A DNA stretch of 64,000 bases from Methylotenera sp. (GCA_030693535.1 JAUYAL010000018.1:6227-70226); one strand, 5' to 3'; counted from the stretch's first letter, positions 40,708 to 51,068 are shown. Notes: generated by a model from the letters alone, not told the origin. Made by a program: numbers and translations.

Positions 40708-43152
40708 TTGTCAATGACAAAAAAAAGTAATAGCCATAAAAGAATGAATGATCCCTTTGCATCACGTGAGGCAAGTAGATACGATACCCCGATACCAAGT
40801 CGAGAGATGGTTTTAAATACCATGAGCGAGCAGGGCGCGCCATTAAGCATTGAGCAACTTTATATATTATTAGAAATTAGTGACGATGAACGTGAAATTT
40901 TTAATAAACGTCTGAACGCGATGGAACGCGAAGGTCAGATTATTAAAAATAGAAAAGGCGCATTGTGTATTGTCGATAAGCTAGATTTGATTGCTGGCAT
41001 CGTGCAAGGCCACCCTGACGGTTTTGGATTTTTAATTCCTGATGACAAAACTAAATGCAATGGCGAAGATTTATTCTTAAGCCCTAAAGAAATGTCGCAA
41101 GTAATGCATGGTGACCGCGCTATGGTGCGCATGAGTGGGTTGGATAGAAGGGGCAGGCCAGAAGGAAAATTAGTAGAAGTGCTAGAGCGACGCACGCAAA
41201 GGTTAGTCGGTCGTGTTATACAATCCAGTGGTGTGACAATTGTTGCCGCTGAAGACAAGCGCATTAATCTAGACATATTGATTCCATATCATTTGGATAT
41301 GAATGCAAAAACTGGTCAAGTGGTCATGGTTGAGCTAACCGAACAACCAGCAGCACACGCACAGCCCATGGGTAAAATCGTTGAGATTTTAGGCAACTAT
41401 GCTGACAGCGGGATGGAAATTGAAATTGCTTTGCGTAAACACAATTTGCCACATGAATTTAGTGCTGACGCGATAGCACTTGCTGAATCGTATCCTAAGT
41501 TGGTGCAAGCAACAGACTACAAAAATCGGATTGATTGTCGTGAAATGTCGCTTATCACTATAGATGGTGAAACTGCACGAGACTTTGATGATGCTGTTTA
41601 TGCTGAACCTCAAGGCAAAGGCTGGCGTTTAGTTGTGGCGATTGCCGATGTGAGTTTTTACGTAAAACCTAAAGATGCTTTAGATAAAGGTGCGTTCGAT
41701 CGCGGTAACTCGGTCTATTTTCCACGCCGCGTGATCCCTATGCTGCCAGAGGCCTTATCCAATGGACTATGCTCACTAAACCCTGATGTAGAGCGGCTTT
41801 GTATGATATGTGATATGCAGGTTGATGGCTTAGGTGTTGTTAAGCAATATAAGTTTTACCCATCAGTGATGCGGTCAAAAGCCCGTATGACCTACACGCA
41901 GGTGCACGGAATATTAGAAAACCCCCAAGGTGAGTTGGCGCAAGAATATACATGGCTGATGCCACATTTGCAACACTTACAAAGCGTTTACAAACTGATG
42001 CTTACACAACGTGAAAAACGTGGTGCTATTGAGTTTGAAACCTCAGAAACCATCATGGTGTTTAATGATAACGGCAAAATTGATAGTATTGTGCCTAGCC
42101 ATAGAAATGAAGCACATAAACTGATTGAAGAGTGCATGCTGGCTGCCAATGTTTGTGCGGCTAACTTCTTGCACGCTAATGAGCATCCTGCTTTATATCG
42201 CATTCATGAAGGCCCAACACCTGAAAAGTTAGAGTTATTACGCACATTTATGGGTGAATTTGGTTTTGGTGTAGGTGGCGGCGATAAGCCGCATGCTAAA
42301 GATTACGGTAAGTTGTTAGATAAAATTAGAGAGCGCCCAGATGCACAATTGTTGCAAACAGTACTATTGCGCTCTATGCAGCAAGCTGTTTATAGTCCTG
42401 ATAACGTAGGTCACTTTGGATTGGCGTATGAAGCTTATGCGCACTTTACCTCACCTATTCGTCGTTACCCAGATTTGCTGATTCACCGTGCTATTAAGGC
42501 GGTATTGAATGGTGATAAGTACAAGCCAGGTGATTGGAGCCAATTAGGTATTCAATGTTCAATGACGGAACGTCGCGCAGACGATGCTACGCGTGATGTA
42601 ACTAATTGGCTTAAATGCTTTTATATGCAAGATAAGATAGGTGAGGTATTTGAAGGCACCGTGGCAGGCGTCACCAGCTTTGGTCTGTTTGTGGCGCTAG
42701 ATGGTGTTTATGTAGAAGGTTTGTTACATGTGACTGAACTAGGTAACGATTATTTCCATTTTGATAAAGCACGTCATGAGATGGCTGGTGAACGCACGGG
42801 TGTACGATACCAATTAGGTGACAGGCTTACCATAAAAGTAGCGAGGGTTGATTTGGAAACCTCTAAAATTGATTTTAGTTTAGTAAATAAAAACAATTCA
42901 TTAGAAGATAACTTTAATGATACTTATAATAAATTTGGCGCAGATTATAAATTGCGCGGTGGCGAATTGAAGCCTGTAAAAATATCCGCTAAATTTGGTG
43001 CCAAACCAGACATAAAACCGAGCGGAAAATTAACATTAGGGGTTAAGCCTAAATCAAAATCCAGCTCAAAAGTTGTAAGTAAAACGAGTGGAGGAAATCC
43101 ACCTAAGCCGACTCAATCAAAAAAATCCAGCAAAAAAGCTAACAAACGCTAA
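40708..43152 (+). CDS. rnr: Ribonuclease R
   Basis: An 814-residue 3'-5' exoribonuclease that degrades structured RNA and takes part in rRNA quality control. Layout: N-terminal winged-helix region (SEQGAPLSIEQLYILLE), two cold-shock domains (HPDGFGFLIPD and following), and the RNB catalytic domain with the acidic site TIDGETARDFDDAVYAE and YAHFTSPIRRYPDLLIHR. An S1 domain (VFEGTVAGVTSFGLFVAL) and a lysine/serine-rich basic tail complete it. The TTG at 40708 has AAAGG 6 bases before; an ATG two codons later is the alternative. rlmB follows by 38 bases, the same order as in E. coli. Confidence 0.97.
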   Translation: MSMTKKSNSHKRMNDPFASREASRYDTPIPSREMVLNTMSEQGAPLSIEQLYILLEISDDEREIFNKRLNAMEREGQIIKNRKGALCIVDKLDLIAGIVQGHPDGFGFLIPDDKTKCNGEDLFLSPKEMSQVMHGDRAMVRMSGLDRRGRPEGKLVEVLERRTQRLVGRVIQSSGVTIVAAEDKRINLDILIPYHLDMNAKTGQVVMVELTEQPAAHAQPMGKIVEILGNYADSGMEIEIALRKHNLPHEFSADAIALAESYPKLVQATDYKNRIDCREMSLITIDGETARDFDDAVYAEPQGKGWRLVVAIADVSFYVKPKDALDKGAFDRGNSVYFPRRVIPMLPEALSNGLCSLNPDVERLCMICDMQVDGLGVVKQYKFYPSVMRSKARMTYTQVHGILENPQGELAQEYTWLMPHLQHLQSVYKLMLTQREKRGAIEFETSETIMVFNDNGKIDSIVPSHRNEAHKLIEECMLAANVCAANFLHANEHPALYRIHEGPTPEKLELLRTFMGEFGFGVGGGDKPHAKDYGKLLDKIRERPDAQLLQTVLLRSMQQAVYSPDNVGHFGLAYEAYAHFTSPIRRYPDLLIHRAIKAVLNGDKYKPGDWSQLGIQCSMTERRADDATRDVTNWLKCFYMQDKIGEVFEGTVAGVTSFGLFVALDGVYVEGLLHVTELGNDYFHFDKARHEMAGERTGVRYQLGDRLTIKVARVDLETSKIDFSLVNKNNSLEDNFNDTYNKFGADYKLRGGELKPVKISAKFGAKPDIKPSGKLTLGVKPKSKSSSKVVSKTSGGNPPKPTQSKKSSKKANKR

Positions 43153-43190
43153 GAGTACACCATAAACATTAAGAACTAAGGTTATAGATA

Positions 43191-43949
43191 ATGAGCGACG
43201 CCCGTATTTTATTTGGCTTTCATGCAGTATTAAGCCGCTTGCGCCAACATAGTGTAAGTGTGCAAGAAATTTTAATTGATCGTGACCGTGTAGATGCACG
43301 CATGAAAGACTTGCTTAAAATGGCTGAATCTGCTGGCGTGCGCACTATGGAGGTTGAGCGTAGCCGCTTAGATGGTATGGCTGGCATGAATGGTCGTCAT
43401 CAAGGCGTTATTGCTCGTGTTGTGGATACGCCAATTCCATATAAAGATATTCACGACATTTTGGAGTCAGACTTAACAGAGCCACCATTCTTTTTGATAT
43501 TAGATGGTGTTGAAGACCCACATAATTTAGGCGCGTGCCTTCGCGTGGCAGATGCAATGGGGGTACATGCCGTCATTGCACCTAAAGATAGGGCTGTGGG
43601 GCTCAATGCTACCGTGCGTAAGGTTGCGAGTGGAGCCGCTGAGACAGTGCCATTTATCGCAGTAACGAACCTTGCAAGAACGATACGTGAACTGAAAGAA
43701 GCCGGTGTATTTGTCGTGGGTACTACTATGGATGCGCCAAGTAACTTACTTAATATCAAGCTTGATGGACCAATAGCCATTGTACTGGGTGCAGAAGGTG
43801 ATGGCATACGTCGACTAACTGCTGAAACATGTGATGCGCTGGTGACAATACCTATGTTTGGTTCTGTAGAAAGCCTAAACGTGAGTGTAGCCAGTGGCAT
43901 TTGTTTGTATGAAGTGAGACGTCAGCGTAGCTTAGTTGCAGGAATCTAA
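43191..43949 (+). CDS. rlmB: 23S rRNA (guanosine-2251-2'-O)-methyltransferase RlmB
   Basis: A 252-residue SpoU-family knotted methyltransferase that 2'-O-methylates G2251 in the peptidyl-transferase P loop of 23S rRNA. The N-terminal substrate-binding domain starts with [14 protein letters not shown]. The SPOUT domain shows motif 1 [22 protein letters not shown], motif 2 [13 protein letters not shown] and motif 3 [18 protein letters not shown]. It follows rnr on the same strand, a conserved pairing, and converges with mqo. Confidence 0.96.
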   Translation: MSDARILFGFHAVLSRLRQHSVSVQEILIDRDRVDARMKDLLKMAESAGVRTMEVERSRLDGMAGMNGRHQGVIARVVDTPIPYKDIHDILESDLTEPPFFLILDGVEDPHNLGACLRVADAMGVHAVIAPKDRAVGLNATVRKVASGAAETVPFIAVTNLARTIRELKEAGVFVVGTTMDAPSNLLNIKLDGPIAIVLGAEGDGIRRLTAETCDALVTIPMFGSVESLNVSVASGICLYEVRRQRSLVAGI

Positions 43950-43985
43950 TTTAATTGTTGATTAAGTTACGCCTAATATTAGCCT

Positions 43986-45476
43986 CTAAGAATCAATCAA
44001 ATTGAGTGTTTTTAATGTGCGTTCGCGTACATTTTTAAGAAACCTAGAATCATCTATTAAAGACTCACCATAGCTAGGGATAATCTCCTTCATTTTTTTC
44101 TGCCAATGGCTACTTTTCATTTGCGCACTAAAACAGCGTTCAATTACATCTATCATAGCCTGTACCGATACGGATGCGCCTGGAGATGCCCCTAATAGCG
44201 CAGCAATCGTTCCGTCTTGGGCCGATACAATTTCGGTGCCAAATTCAAGTTTTCCACCTTTAACATCACATTTTTTAATAATCTGAACACGTTTCCCAGC
44301 GTTCTTTAAATGCCAATCAGCTTTATTTGCTTGTGGATAAAATTGGCGTAACGCACCAATTTTTGAGGTGTGCGTTTTTAGTGATTCTGTGATGAGGTAG
44401 CGAGTTAAATCTGTATTTTGCCTACTTACGTTTAACATTGACTGTATATTGCTTGGCTTCACCGTTTGAATTAAATCTAGATATGAGCCTTGCTTCAGAA
44501 ATTTAGTTGTAAAGCCAGCATAAGGCCCAAATAGCAAGGCGGGCTTACCATTAATCATGCGCAGATCTAGGTGAGGCACCGACATCGGAGGTGCGCCCAA
44601 GGCGGCCTTCCCGTAGACTTTTGTCTTGTGGTGTTTTATTACCTCTGGGTTGTTGCACACAAGCCATTGTCCGCTGACTGGAAAGCCACCATAACCATGA
44701 CTTTCAGGAACGCCAGATTTTTGTAATAGTTTTAATGTTCCACCGCCTGCACCTAAAAATACAAAGCCAGCATCAATGTTTTTTATTTTTTTATTTTTTC
44801 TATCGGCCAAAGCTACTTGCCAACGCCCATTGCTGGCTTGTTTTAAACTTTTAACTTCAGAATTTAGTGCTAGATTAAAATTATTTTTATTTTGCAAATG
44901 ACTGACAAAGCTACGTGTTAATGCGCCAAAATCTATGTCACTACCATATTTAACGCGTGTTGCAGCGACCTTTTGAGTTTTATCGCGTGCTTGCATAACA
45001 AGGGGCAACCATGCCTCCAGCGTTGTAATATCATCGCTAAATTCCATGTCCTGAAATAAATGATGTGTTTTAAGAGAATCGTAGCGTTTACGTAAAAAAT
45101 TTACATCTTCATCACCCCAAACAAAACTTAGGTGTGGGGTAGGGTTGATAAAGTTTTTTGGCGCTGGCAATGTGCCATTTTCGACCAAATAAGACCAAAA
45201 TTGCAATGAGACTTCAAACGAAGCATTAATCGCCAAAGCGCGATTGATATTTACAGTGCCATCTGCACTTAAAGGTGTGTAATTTAACTCACAATAGCCC
45301 GCATGACCAGTACCCGCATTATTCCATGCATCTGTGCTTTCCGCAGCCACGGCAGGCAAGCGTTCTACCATTATCATGCTCAATGAATCATCTAATGATG
45401 ACAACAATGACGCCAGCGTCCCACTCATCACGCCACTTCCCACTAAAAGCACATCAACTTTATTTGCAGTAATCAT
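43986..45476 (-). CDS. mqo: Malate:quinone oxidoreductase
   Basis: A 496-residue FAD enzyme on the inner face of the membrane that oxidises malate to oxaloacetate and passes electrons to the quinone pool, replacing or adding to NAD malate dehydrogenase in the TCA cycle. Signatures are DVLLVGSGVMSGTLASLL (FAD site), ESTDAWNNAGTGHAGYCELNYTP, NPTPHLSFVWG, FLGAGGGTLKLLQKSG and LLGASPGASVSVQAM. Length and motifs match E. coli Mqo. It stands alone, with a large AT-rich region upstream. Confidence 0.95.
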   Translation of the reverse strand: MITANKVDVLLVGSGVMSGTLASLLSSLDDSLSMIMVERLPAVAAESTDAWNNAGTGHAGYCELNYTPLSADGTVNINRALAINASFEVSLQFWSYLVENGTLPAPKNFINPTPHLSFVWGDEDVNFLRKRYDSLKTHHLFQDMEFSDDITTLEAWLPLVMQARDKTQKVAATRVKYGSDIDFGALTRSFVSHLQNKNNFNLALNSEVKSLKQASNGRWQVALADRKNKKIKNIDAGFVFLGAGGGTLKLLQKSGVPESHGYGGFPVSGQWLVCNNPEVIKHHKTKVYGKAALGAPPMSVPHLDLRMINGKPALLFGPYAGFTTKFLKQGSYLDLIQTVKPSNIQSMLNVSRQNTDLTRYLITESLKTHTSKIGALRQFYPQANKADWHLKNAGKRVQIIKKCDVKGGKLEFGTEIVSAQDGTIAALLGASPGASVSVQAMIDVIERCFSAQMKSSHWQKKMKEIIPSYGESLIDDSRFLKNVRERTLKTLNLIDS

Positions 45477-45911
45477 TAAATTTATACGACTTTACTTTAA
45501 ATACTCGTGTTGAAAAGCTATATTTAATTGTTTAGAAATAGAAATATAGGCCTGTAAATATTGAGTTTAGAAATGTACTTGTTAGTAACATTAAGTATTA
45601 AGTTCAAGTCAAGAAAAAAGCCTGTTATCGACAGGCTTCAGATTTACTTTTATCAATTTTAGTTACTTATTAGCTTAAATAACTATCGTTATTATCACTC
45701 AATAATAGGCGAATTCTACAGTAAAATTTAAAGATTTAGAAATTAATAATTGACTTGTAAGTGGCTGGTATTATAGATTTAATAAGTTGACCAAACAATT
45801 AAACACCTAATATTTTAAATTAACAATTTTATGTGTTCAATCGCTAAGTTTCAGCTTTGAAAAGTATTGAAATTTACAAGTCTTCTATAAGACATAGTCT
45901 TATTTGCTATT
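45477..45911. other. Intergenic region between mqo promoter and MSHA locus end
   Basis: AT-rich, no coding frame. It holds the mqo promoter region (minus strand, near 45480-45600) and one intrinsic terminator at 45611-45638 that closes minus-strand transcription coming from mshN. The section 45640-45900 shows nothing recognisable and is a long 3' untranslated region if the terminator serves mshN. Confidence 0.5.
45611..45638 (-). terminator. Intrinsic terminator downstream of the MSHA locus
   Basis: On the minus strand AAGCCTGT-CGATA-ACAGGCTT is followed by a T6-rich run. It is 270 bases beyond the mshN stop and upstream of mqo on the same strand, so it would insulate mqo from MSHA transcription. 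Confidence 0.85.
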
Positions 45912-47123
45912 TTAATTATTGATATGCTGGTTAATTACTTTTAATTGCTGATCAACAAACTTTGATAATTCTAGGCTAAGCGTCTTAGCAGATTGTGCCC
46001 GAGTAAAGGCTTCCTGAGCATTTTCAAACTTTCCAACAGCTTGCAATGAAATTCCTAGGCCAATAAGCGCACTTGTTGAATTGGAATTGAGTGAAAGTGC
46101 CGTCATGTAATGATTAATTGCTTCCTCATGACGTTCAACACGTTGAAGTAGCGTGGCCAGGAATCCTTGATAATCCGCATTACCTTTCGCATTAGACAAG
46201 CCTTCCTCTAACGTATTTAAGGCGCCTGCATGGTCTCCAGATTCCACCTGTAAGCGTGCGATAGCCATTCGAAAATCACTCTGTTCTGGCGCAATAGCTA
46301 AACCAGTTGTTAATATCGCTCTAGCTTCGTCGTTACGTTTGTTGTCTAACAATAATCCTGCAAGTGTTTGTCTAGCTTCCTGATTGGCTGGTTTAGCTTC
46401 TAGCGCTAGCGTTAGGTGGGCTTGCGCTTCAGCGACTCTACCTTGTTGAAGATTTGAAATTGCTAATCGAAAGTAATTAGCTGATTTTTGATCAGCTGTA
46501 ATGAGTTTTCCGCCTGTAGCGTTTCCGAAGTTTAATTTCGTAGCTGATTTAACTGTCTGTTGATTAACTGTAAGGTTTTTTTCTTGTAGGTTTTGTTTTG
46601 CTGATTCAACTAACGCAGTCGCATTAACTTGAGTAGTCTCTATCGTTAGTGGTTTGTTGGGCTCAATATTATTAGTGCTTTTATGGGCTTTAGTTGCAAT
46701 AGGCTGAAACTTAAGCTCAGTGACAAATAATGGCTCAGAATCAATATTTCCAGATTCATTCATTTTCGTCATATCACTCTTCTGCGCAGTGATACTTGCA
46801 TCATCCGTTTTAGCTGCCTCAGATACTTTTAAATCTGCTGGAGCATAAATAATGTCTTGAGATTCTTTTATATTGGCAATGTCTGCTTTATATGATTCAT
46901 TCTTATCTAGGCCATGTTGAATCCAGTAATAAGCCGTAGAAGCCAGTAAGGCGAGTACCACAGCAATTTTCATCAAAGGCAATTTGTTGGGTAATTGACT
47001 AGGCATGGGTTGAATATTATCAAACTTGCTGGTCATCGCTTTCTCTGTACCTGAAATTATTACTTCAGGATCCCCAGCGCCACGTTGCTCTAGGTCTTTT
47101 AGCATTTGATTAATTAAACTCAT
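45912..47123 (-). CDS. mshN: MSHA biogenesis TPR protein MshN
   Basis: Last gene of the pilus locus; 403 residues. It opens with SLINQMLKDLEQRG, the MshN start signature, then has one transmembrane segment (LMKIAVVLALLASTAYYWI, residues about 50-68). A variable linker follows, then five to six TPR units from about residue 215 (GRVAEAQAHLTLALEAKPAN, HEEAINHYMTALSLNSNST). MshN is a periplasm-facing inner-membrane component of unknown exact role, perhaps stabilising the secretin or inner platform. It starts 32 bases after the mshM stop. Confidence 0.87.
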   Translation of the reverse strand: MSLINQMLKDLEQRGAGDPEVIISGTEKAMTSKFDNIQPMPSQLPNKLPLMKIAVVLALLASTAYYWIQHGLDKNESYKADIANIKESQDIIYAPADLKVSEAAKTDDASITAQKSDMTKMNESGNIDSEPLFVTELKFQPIATKAHKSTNNIEPNKPLTIETTQVNATALVESAKQNLQEKNLTVNQQTVKSATKLNFGNATGGKLITADQKSANYFRLAISNLQQGRVAEAQAHLTLALEAKPANQEARQTLAGLLLDNKRNDEARAILTTGLAIAPEQSDFRMAIARLQVESGDHAGALNTLEEGLSNAKGNADYQGFLATLLQRVERHEEAINHYMTALSLNSNSTSALIGLGISLQAVGKFENAQEAFTRAQSAKTLSLELSKFVDQQLKVINQHINN

Positions 47124-47155
47124 TTTAGTATCAGTCTTTTTTATTATGGTCTATA

Positions 47156-48058
47156 TTATTTAGAGTAAGCCAAAAATGTACCGCCAAATACGCCTAGAAA
47201 TACGGTCAAAGAAAAAACATTTAAACGTATTTTCCGCCAAACTGATTCAATGGATTTAGTGTCCGCTACTGCTGCAATCACATCAGCGAGACGTACCTGA
47301 TTTTTACCTTTCCCATAAGTAGACAATAAGGCTTTATGTGCCAATATATTCACTAGGCGGGGTACTCCCCTTGATTTTAAATACATGAGCATTAGCGCTG
47401 CACTAGTAAACATGCGACTACCTTTATAGCCTGCAATAACTAACCTGTGATTTAAGTAATATTGCATTTCATCCGGCGTTAAGCGATCTAGCTGATATTC
47501 AAACGTGATACGTTGTTTTAATTGCCGAATTGATGCGTGATTTAGTTTATCTTCAAGTTCAGGTTGCCCAAATATCACAACTTGCAGCAATTTTCTTTTT
47601 TCTGTTTCAAGATTACTTAAAAGACGCAATGCCTCTAGCGTTTCTATCGGCATCGCCTGCACTTCATCAAGACACACAACCACTTTAATACCATTGCGAG
47701 CAAAGTCTAGCAAACCATGTGTAAGCACACTCAATAGCGTGTGTTGAGTGGTAGTCACTGGCAAGGTAAAGCCTAGTTCTTGAGCTAGCATCATGAGTAG
47801 TGAATGTGGTTCTAAATAAGGGTTTGGTATATATGCCACTTTAAAGTTTGAGTCTAGACTAGACATCAGCTTGCGGCATAATAATGTTTTACCCGTGCCT
47901 ACTTCGCCAGTAATTTTAATAAAACCCTCACCAGACACAATCGCAAACAATAGCGTATTTAGGCCTTCTTGATAACTTCGTGATGCAAAGTAAAAGCTCG
48001 TATCAGGCGAAATACTAAAAGGATGTTCACTTAAGCCAAAATGCTTGAGATAAAGCAA
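47156..48058 (-). CDS. mshM: MSHA biogenesis ATPase MshM (ExeA-like)
   Basis: A 300-residue AAA protein of the ExeA/MshM type. N-terminal LKHFGLSEHPFSISPDTSFYF is characteristic. Walker A is GEVGTGKTLLCRKL and Walker B VVVCLDEVQAMP; an arginine-rich sensor region follows with RLLSNLETEKRKLLQ. One C-terminal membrane segment (VFSLTVFLGVFGGTFLAY) ends the protein. ExeA-like proteins help secretins assemble through the peptidoglycan. A TTG start sits directly after the mshL stop, with GGAG 8 bases before it. Confidence 0.9.
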   Translation of the reverse strand: MLYLKHFGLSEHPFSISPDTSFYFASRSYQEGLNTLLFAIVSGEGFIKITGEVGTGKTLLCRKLMSSLDSNFKVAYIPNPYLEPHSLLMMLAQELGFTLPVTTTQHTLLSVLTHGLLDFARNGIKVVVCLDEVQAMPIETLEALRLLSNLETEKRKLLQVVIFGQPELEDKLNHASIRQLKQRITFEYQLDRLTPDEMQYYLNHRLVIAGYKGSRMFTSAALMLMYLKSRGVPRLVNILAHKALLSTYGKGKNQVRLADVIAAVADTKSIESVWRKIRLNVFSLTVFLGVFGGTFLAYSK

Positions 48059-49927
48059 TTATTTAACTCCATTTGAATTATTGCTTTGTTTTTCAACGCT
48101 TTCGATATTGCGTTGTACATTTTCTATTTCATCTGACCAAGTGCCATCCACCACAATAGTGGGTTTAATCATAATCACCAACTCACGCTTGGTGAGCGTT
48201 TGACCACTTTTACGAAATAATGCACCAAATACGGGTAGTTCACCCGCGCCAGGCACTTTTGAACGGTTATCGATGTAACTATCAGTCATTAATCCACCAA
48301 TCACAACAATTTGACCATCTTTCACTTTAACTACACTATCTGTTTCACTTATTTTGTTAGAAGCAAACGGTAACAGTTGGTTATTGATAGTTTTTTTCTC
48401 GACTTCTGTAATTTCACTGATTAATGGATGTACATGTAAGGTGATATTGCCATCATCATCTATTTGCGGTGTGACGTCTAACGAGATGCCTGAAAAATAT
48501 GTTGAATAAACAGGTGTAGGGGTGTTGATGGTAGTTCCACCAAGGTTGTTGTTAGCGTTAATGTTTGCATTTTGATCAAATCCAGTGACAAATTGCTCAT
48601 CTTTACCAACTTTAAGTACGGCCTTTTGATTGTTCAGTGTTGCAATGCGCGGACTTGAAAGTACATTCACTTTACCCTGTGTTTGTAAAAAGTTGAGCAT
48701 GGCAGAAAAGTTTTTGGTTTGTAGTGCAATACCTAATCCGTTAGTAAATGCAGTGCCAGTTGCACCAATAAGTGTTGTGCTTAATACGCCACCTAATGTG
48801 CTGTCAGCGACTAATGTTCCACCTGCACCATTACCTGTTTCACCTATGGTTGTAGTATCTGCACCAGAAGAGACTCTATGCGTTCCCTGACGGAAGCCAG
48901 CCCAATTGACACCCTGTTGTGATGAGCTGTTAAGCTCAACATCAATGATTTTTGCTTCAATCACCACTTGCTTTTCAATATTCACTTGCATGGCATGCAG
49001 CATTTGTTCAATGGTACGAAGTTCATCTGGTGTTGCACGGACAAATATCGTGCCAGACAGTTGGTTTAGTACGACCGACTTACCCCCCACACAGCCAGTT
49101 TTTCCGCGCTTACGTGATTCATTGAGGCTAAATTCAGCCTGTAAGGTTGATTGACCACCTGAACCAGAAGCGTTATTGCCTCCAGAATTAGATGAACCTT
49201 GACTTTGTGATTGCATTTGACCTGGGATATCACAATCTATAATAGTGCGAACAGTATCTTCAACATCCCCCCAAAAATCAGTTCTTGCAGACATGTTTAA
49301 TCTACTGGCTTGTTGAACGCGACTTCTAGCGCCTCCACCCACGTTCCCTACACCTCCGAATCCACCACCGCCTGCTGACTCACTAGATGCGCCAGAGGTT
49401 ACGCTAATCTCGCTGCTACCTTTTCTGATGCCGGAAATATAATTTACTTTATAAACTTTTGTTTGCAGTCCTTGCTTAAGTATAAAAATACGATTTCCTT
49501 CTCTTTTGTATTCATAGCCATAAACTTCACGTAGCGAATCAAGTGCATCAAACACTGTCACGTCTTTTAAGTTAACGGAAATGTTGCCTGTCACATCAGG
49601 ATGCACCAACATGCTGTAAGGAGTGCCACTGACTATGCCCATGAGTACTTGACTGGCAGGGGCATTACTAATTACTAAATCAAAGCGTGGCTCTAATTGT
49701 TTGGCCGCAGCCTTTGGTATTGAGATTTTGAGTGGTGGTAATAAAGCATCATTTATCGATGTTGGCGTGGCTGTATTTATGGGTTTTGTTTCAGCCGCTA
49801 ATTTTAACTCGTCTTTAATTTTGTTGAGTGTGTCGTTATTGGTGGGCTGCGGCATAAGGTTGGCGCAACCGCTAAGCAATAGGGCAATGAATAAGGGTGA
49901 TATTCGCATGGGGAGTGTGTGTATCAT
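48059..49927 (-). CDS. mshL: MSHA secretin MshL
   Basis: Outer-membrane secretin of 622 residues through which the pilus leaves the cell. A lipobox LLSGC is present near the start. An STN/N-domain (GNISVNLKDVTVFDALDSL) and a Gly/Ser-rich loop (SAGGGGFGGVGNVGGG) follow. The secretin core includes IEAKIIDVELNSSSQQGVNW, VLSSPRIATLNNQKAVLKVG and GGLMTDSY with KRELVIMIKPTIV. The start at 49927 overlaps the mshK stop by the ATGA tetranucleotide; an ATG at 49909 would place the lipobox closer to the start. Confidence 0.93.
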   Translation of the reverse strand: MIHTLPMRISPLFIALLLSGCANLMPQPTNNDTLNKIKDELKLAAETKPINTATPTSINDALLPPLKISIPKAAAKQLEPRFDLVISNAPASQVLMGIVSGTPYSMLVHPDVTGNISVNLKDVTVFDALDSLREVYGYEYKREGNRIFILKQGLQTKVYKVNYISGIRKGSSEISVTSGASSESAGGGGFGGVGNVGGGARSRVQQASRLNMSARTDFWGDVEDTVRTIIDCDIPGQMQSQSQGSSNSGGNNASGSGGQSTLQAEFSLNESRKRGKTGCVGGKSVVLNQLSGTIFVRATPDELRTIEQMLHAMQVNIEKQVVIEAKIIDVELNSSSQQGVNWAGFRQGTHRVSSGADTTTIGETGNGAGGTLVADSTLGGVLSTTLIGATGTAFTNGLGIALQTKNFSAMLNFLQTQGKVNVLSSPRIATLNNQKAVLKVGKDEQFVTGFDQNANINANNNLGGTTINTPTPVYSTYFSGISLDVTPQIDDDGNITLHVHPLISEITEVEKKTINNQLLPFASNKISETDSVVKVKDGQIVVIGGLMTDSYIDNRSKVPGAGELPVFGALFRKSGQTLTKRELVIMIKPTIVVDGTWSDEIENVQRNIESVEKQSNNSNGVK

Positions 49928-50340
49928 TTTGTGTTCGCTTTATTTTGTGTATTGCGCTTAACGTTGTTCTTTTCTTTTAATTCATGGATTGAAGGTATTA
50001 CGTTTGTTTTTTTAATGGCACCATAGTCAATTGTTAAAGTTTGTGTTGAGCCATCTTCATTTCTTAATACAGCTGAATTCTCATTAAGTTTAATTAAAGT
50101 GGCTTGCTCATATTTTTTACCTAAAAAAACTTTTTTACCACTAATGATAGCTGCTTTATATTGAGCGCCTAAAATGACTGATTGTAATTTTGGGGTGGTG
50201 TTAATTGAGTTAGAATCGCTTAAATCAGAATTGCTATTGAGCACTGCTGGAGGTTGCGTTGGGTCTTTAAGCACGTCAGCTTGTACCATTATCGCAAAGA
50301 GTAGAGTTGCCAAGAAAAATTGAGCTTTAATCATTTTCAT
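49924..50340 (-). CDS. mshK: MSHA biogenesis protein MshK
   Basis: A 138-residue exported protein. A signal peptide (AQFFLATLLFAIMVQA) is followed by DVLKDPTQPP, the MshK/PilP-like signature, then LQSVILGAQYKAAIISGKKVFLGKKYE. These are features of small periplasmic alignment proteins that bind the secretin. The C-terminal tail is Asn/Lys-rich. The ATG at 50340 is preferred because it follows the mshJ stop by two bases; an upstream ATG at 50358 lies inside mshJ. Confidence 0.87.
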   Translation of the reverse strand: MKMIKAQFFLATLLFAIMVQADVLKDPTQPPAVLNSNSDLSDSNSINTTPKLQSVILGAQYKAAIISGKKVFLGKKYEQATLIKLNENSAVLRNEDGSTQTLTIDYGAIKKTNVIPSIHELKEKNNVKRNTQNKANTK

Positions 50341-50342
50341 AA

Positions 50343-51068
50343 TCAAATGCTCAACCATGTTTTATCTAAACTCAAAGTGTAAACCGTAAGTTTAAGCTGG
50401 CTAACTGGCGGATGCTCTGTAGTTAATGCGGCTTTGCTCCACAAAATATGCCACGATGTGTTTTCAAGCTGAGATACATAGTCTAGTAAGTCTAAATAGC
50501 GACCTTCTACAGTAATTTCTACACCATGTTTAAAAGCGATACCATCTATTGTTTTGTTAATGATAGATGGTGCTGTTTCAGGAAATTCAGGGCTGGTTGT
50601 AGTGGTGTTATTTTGAGCTTGAGGGCTTTCCAATAGGCCTGTGGCAGGCATTGTTTTTAATTCAATCAGTTTTAGTTTGCCATTTTTTTTGAGTAAACTG
50701 CGCAAAAGTTCAGGAATTTTATCGGGGCTAATCAGAGAGGACTGCATGCCTTCTAATTTGCTGTCGATTGATTGTATATTGGCTTGTAAGTTGGCGATAA
50801 GTTGTTTATTTTGAGCGTCAGGGTCGATAATTTCTTGACTGTTCATAACAGTAATTTGTTGTTGTAATGCTTGAATTTGCGCTTGATCTGCACTTACCTC
50901 ACCACTAAGTATTTTCTTCTTTGCTAAAACAGGTGAGAGGAATAATGCATTAACAAGACTATAGGCAACAAATGTTGATGCGCCAAATACCAACCAGCGC
51001 TCACGCTTGTTTAGTGCGTCAAACTTGCTGTTGACTGCTCCCCAAAATTGAGAGAGGGATGCGTTCAA
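50343..51068 (-). CDS. mshJ: MSHA biogenesis protein MshJ (PilO-like)
   Basis: A 241-residue bitopic inner-membrane protein: cytoplasmic FDALNKRERWLVFGAS, one transmembrane segment (to about residue 48), a periplasmic coiled coil (DQAQIQALQQQITVMNSQE), and an alpha/beta domain ending with HILWSKAALTTEHPPVSQLKL. This matches the MshJ/PilO type, which pairs with the PilN-like protein encoded just upstream to connect inner platform and secretin. Its start overlaps the PilN-like gene stop by 4 bases. Confidence 0.9.
   Translation of the reverse strand: MNASLSQFWGAVNSKFDALNKRERWLVFGASTFVAYSLVNALFLSPVLAKKKILSGEVSADQAQIQALQQQITVMNSQEIIDPDAQNKQLIANLQANIQSIDSKLEGMQSSLISPDKIPELLRSLLKKNGKLKLIELKTMPATGLLESPQAQNNTTTTSPEFPETAPSIINKTIDGIAFKHGVEITVEGRYLDLLDYVSQLENTSWHILWSKAALTTEHPPVSQLKLTVYTLSLDKTWLSI

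Noticed and set aside
40493..40843. A 116-codon open frame on the minus strand spanning the tRNA-Leu gene
   Set aside because: It contains the tRNA gene and the rnr start on the other strand and has no family resemblance; a chance open frame.
45477..45911. A small RNA or extra gene in the AT-rich gap after mshN
   Set aside because: Only the terminator is supported; no promoter and no coding frame could be shown.
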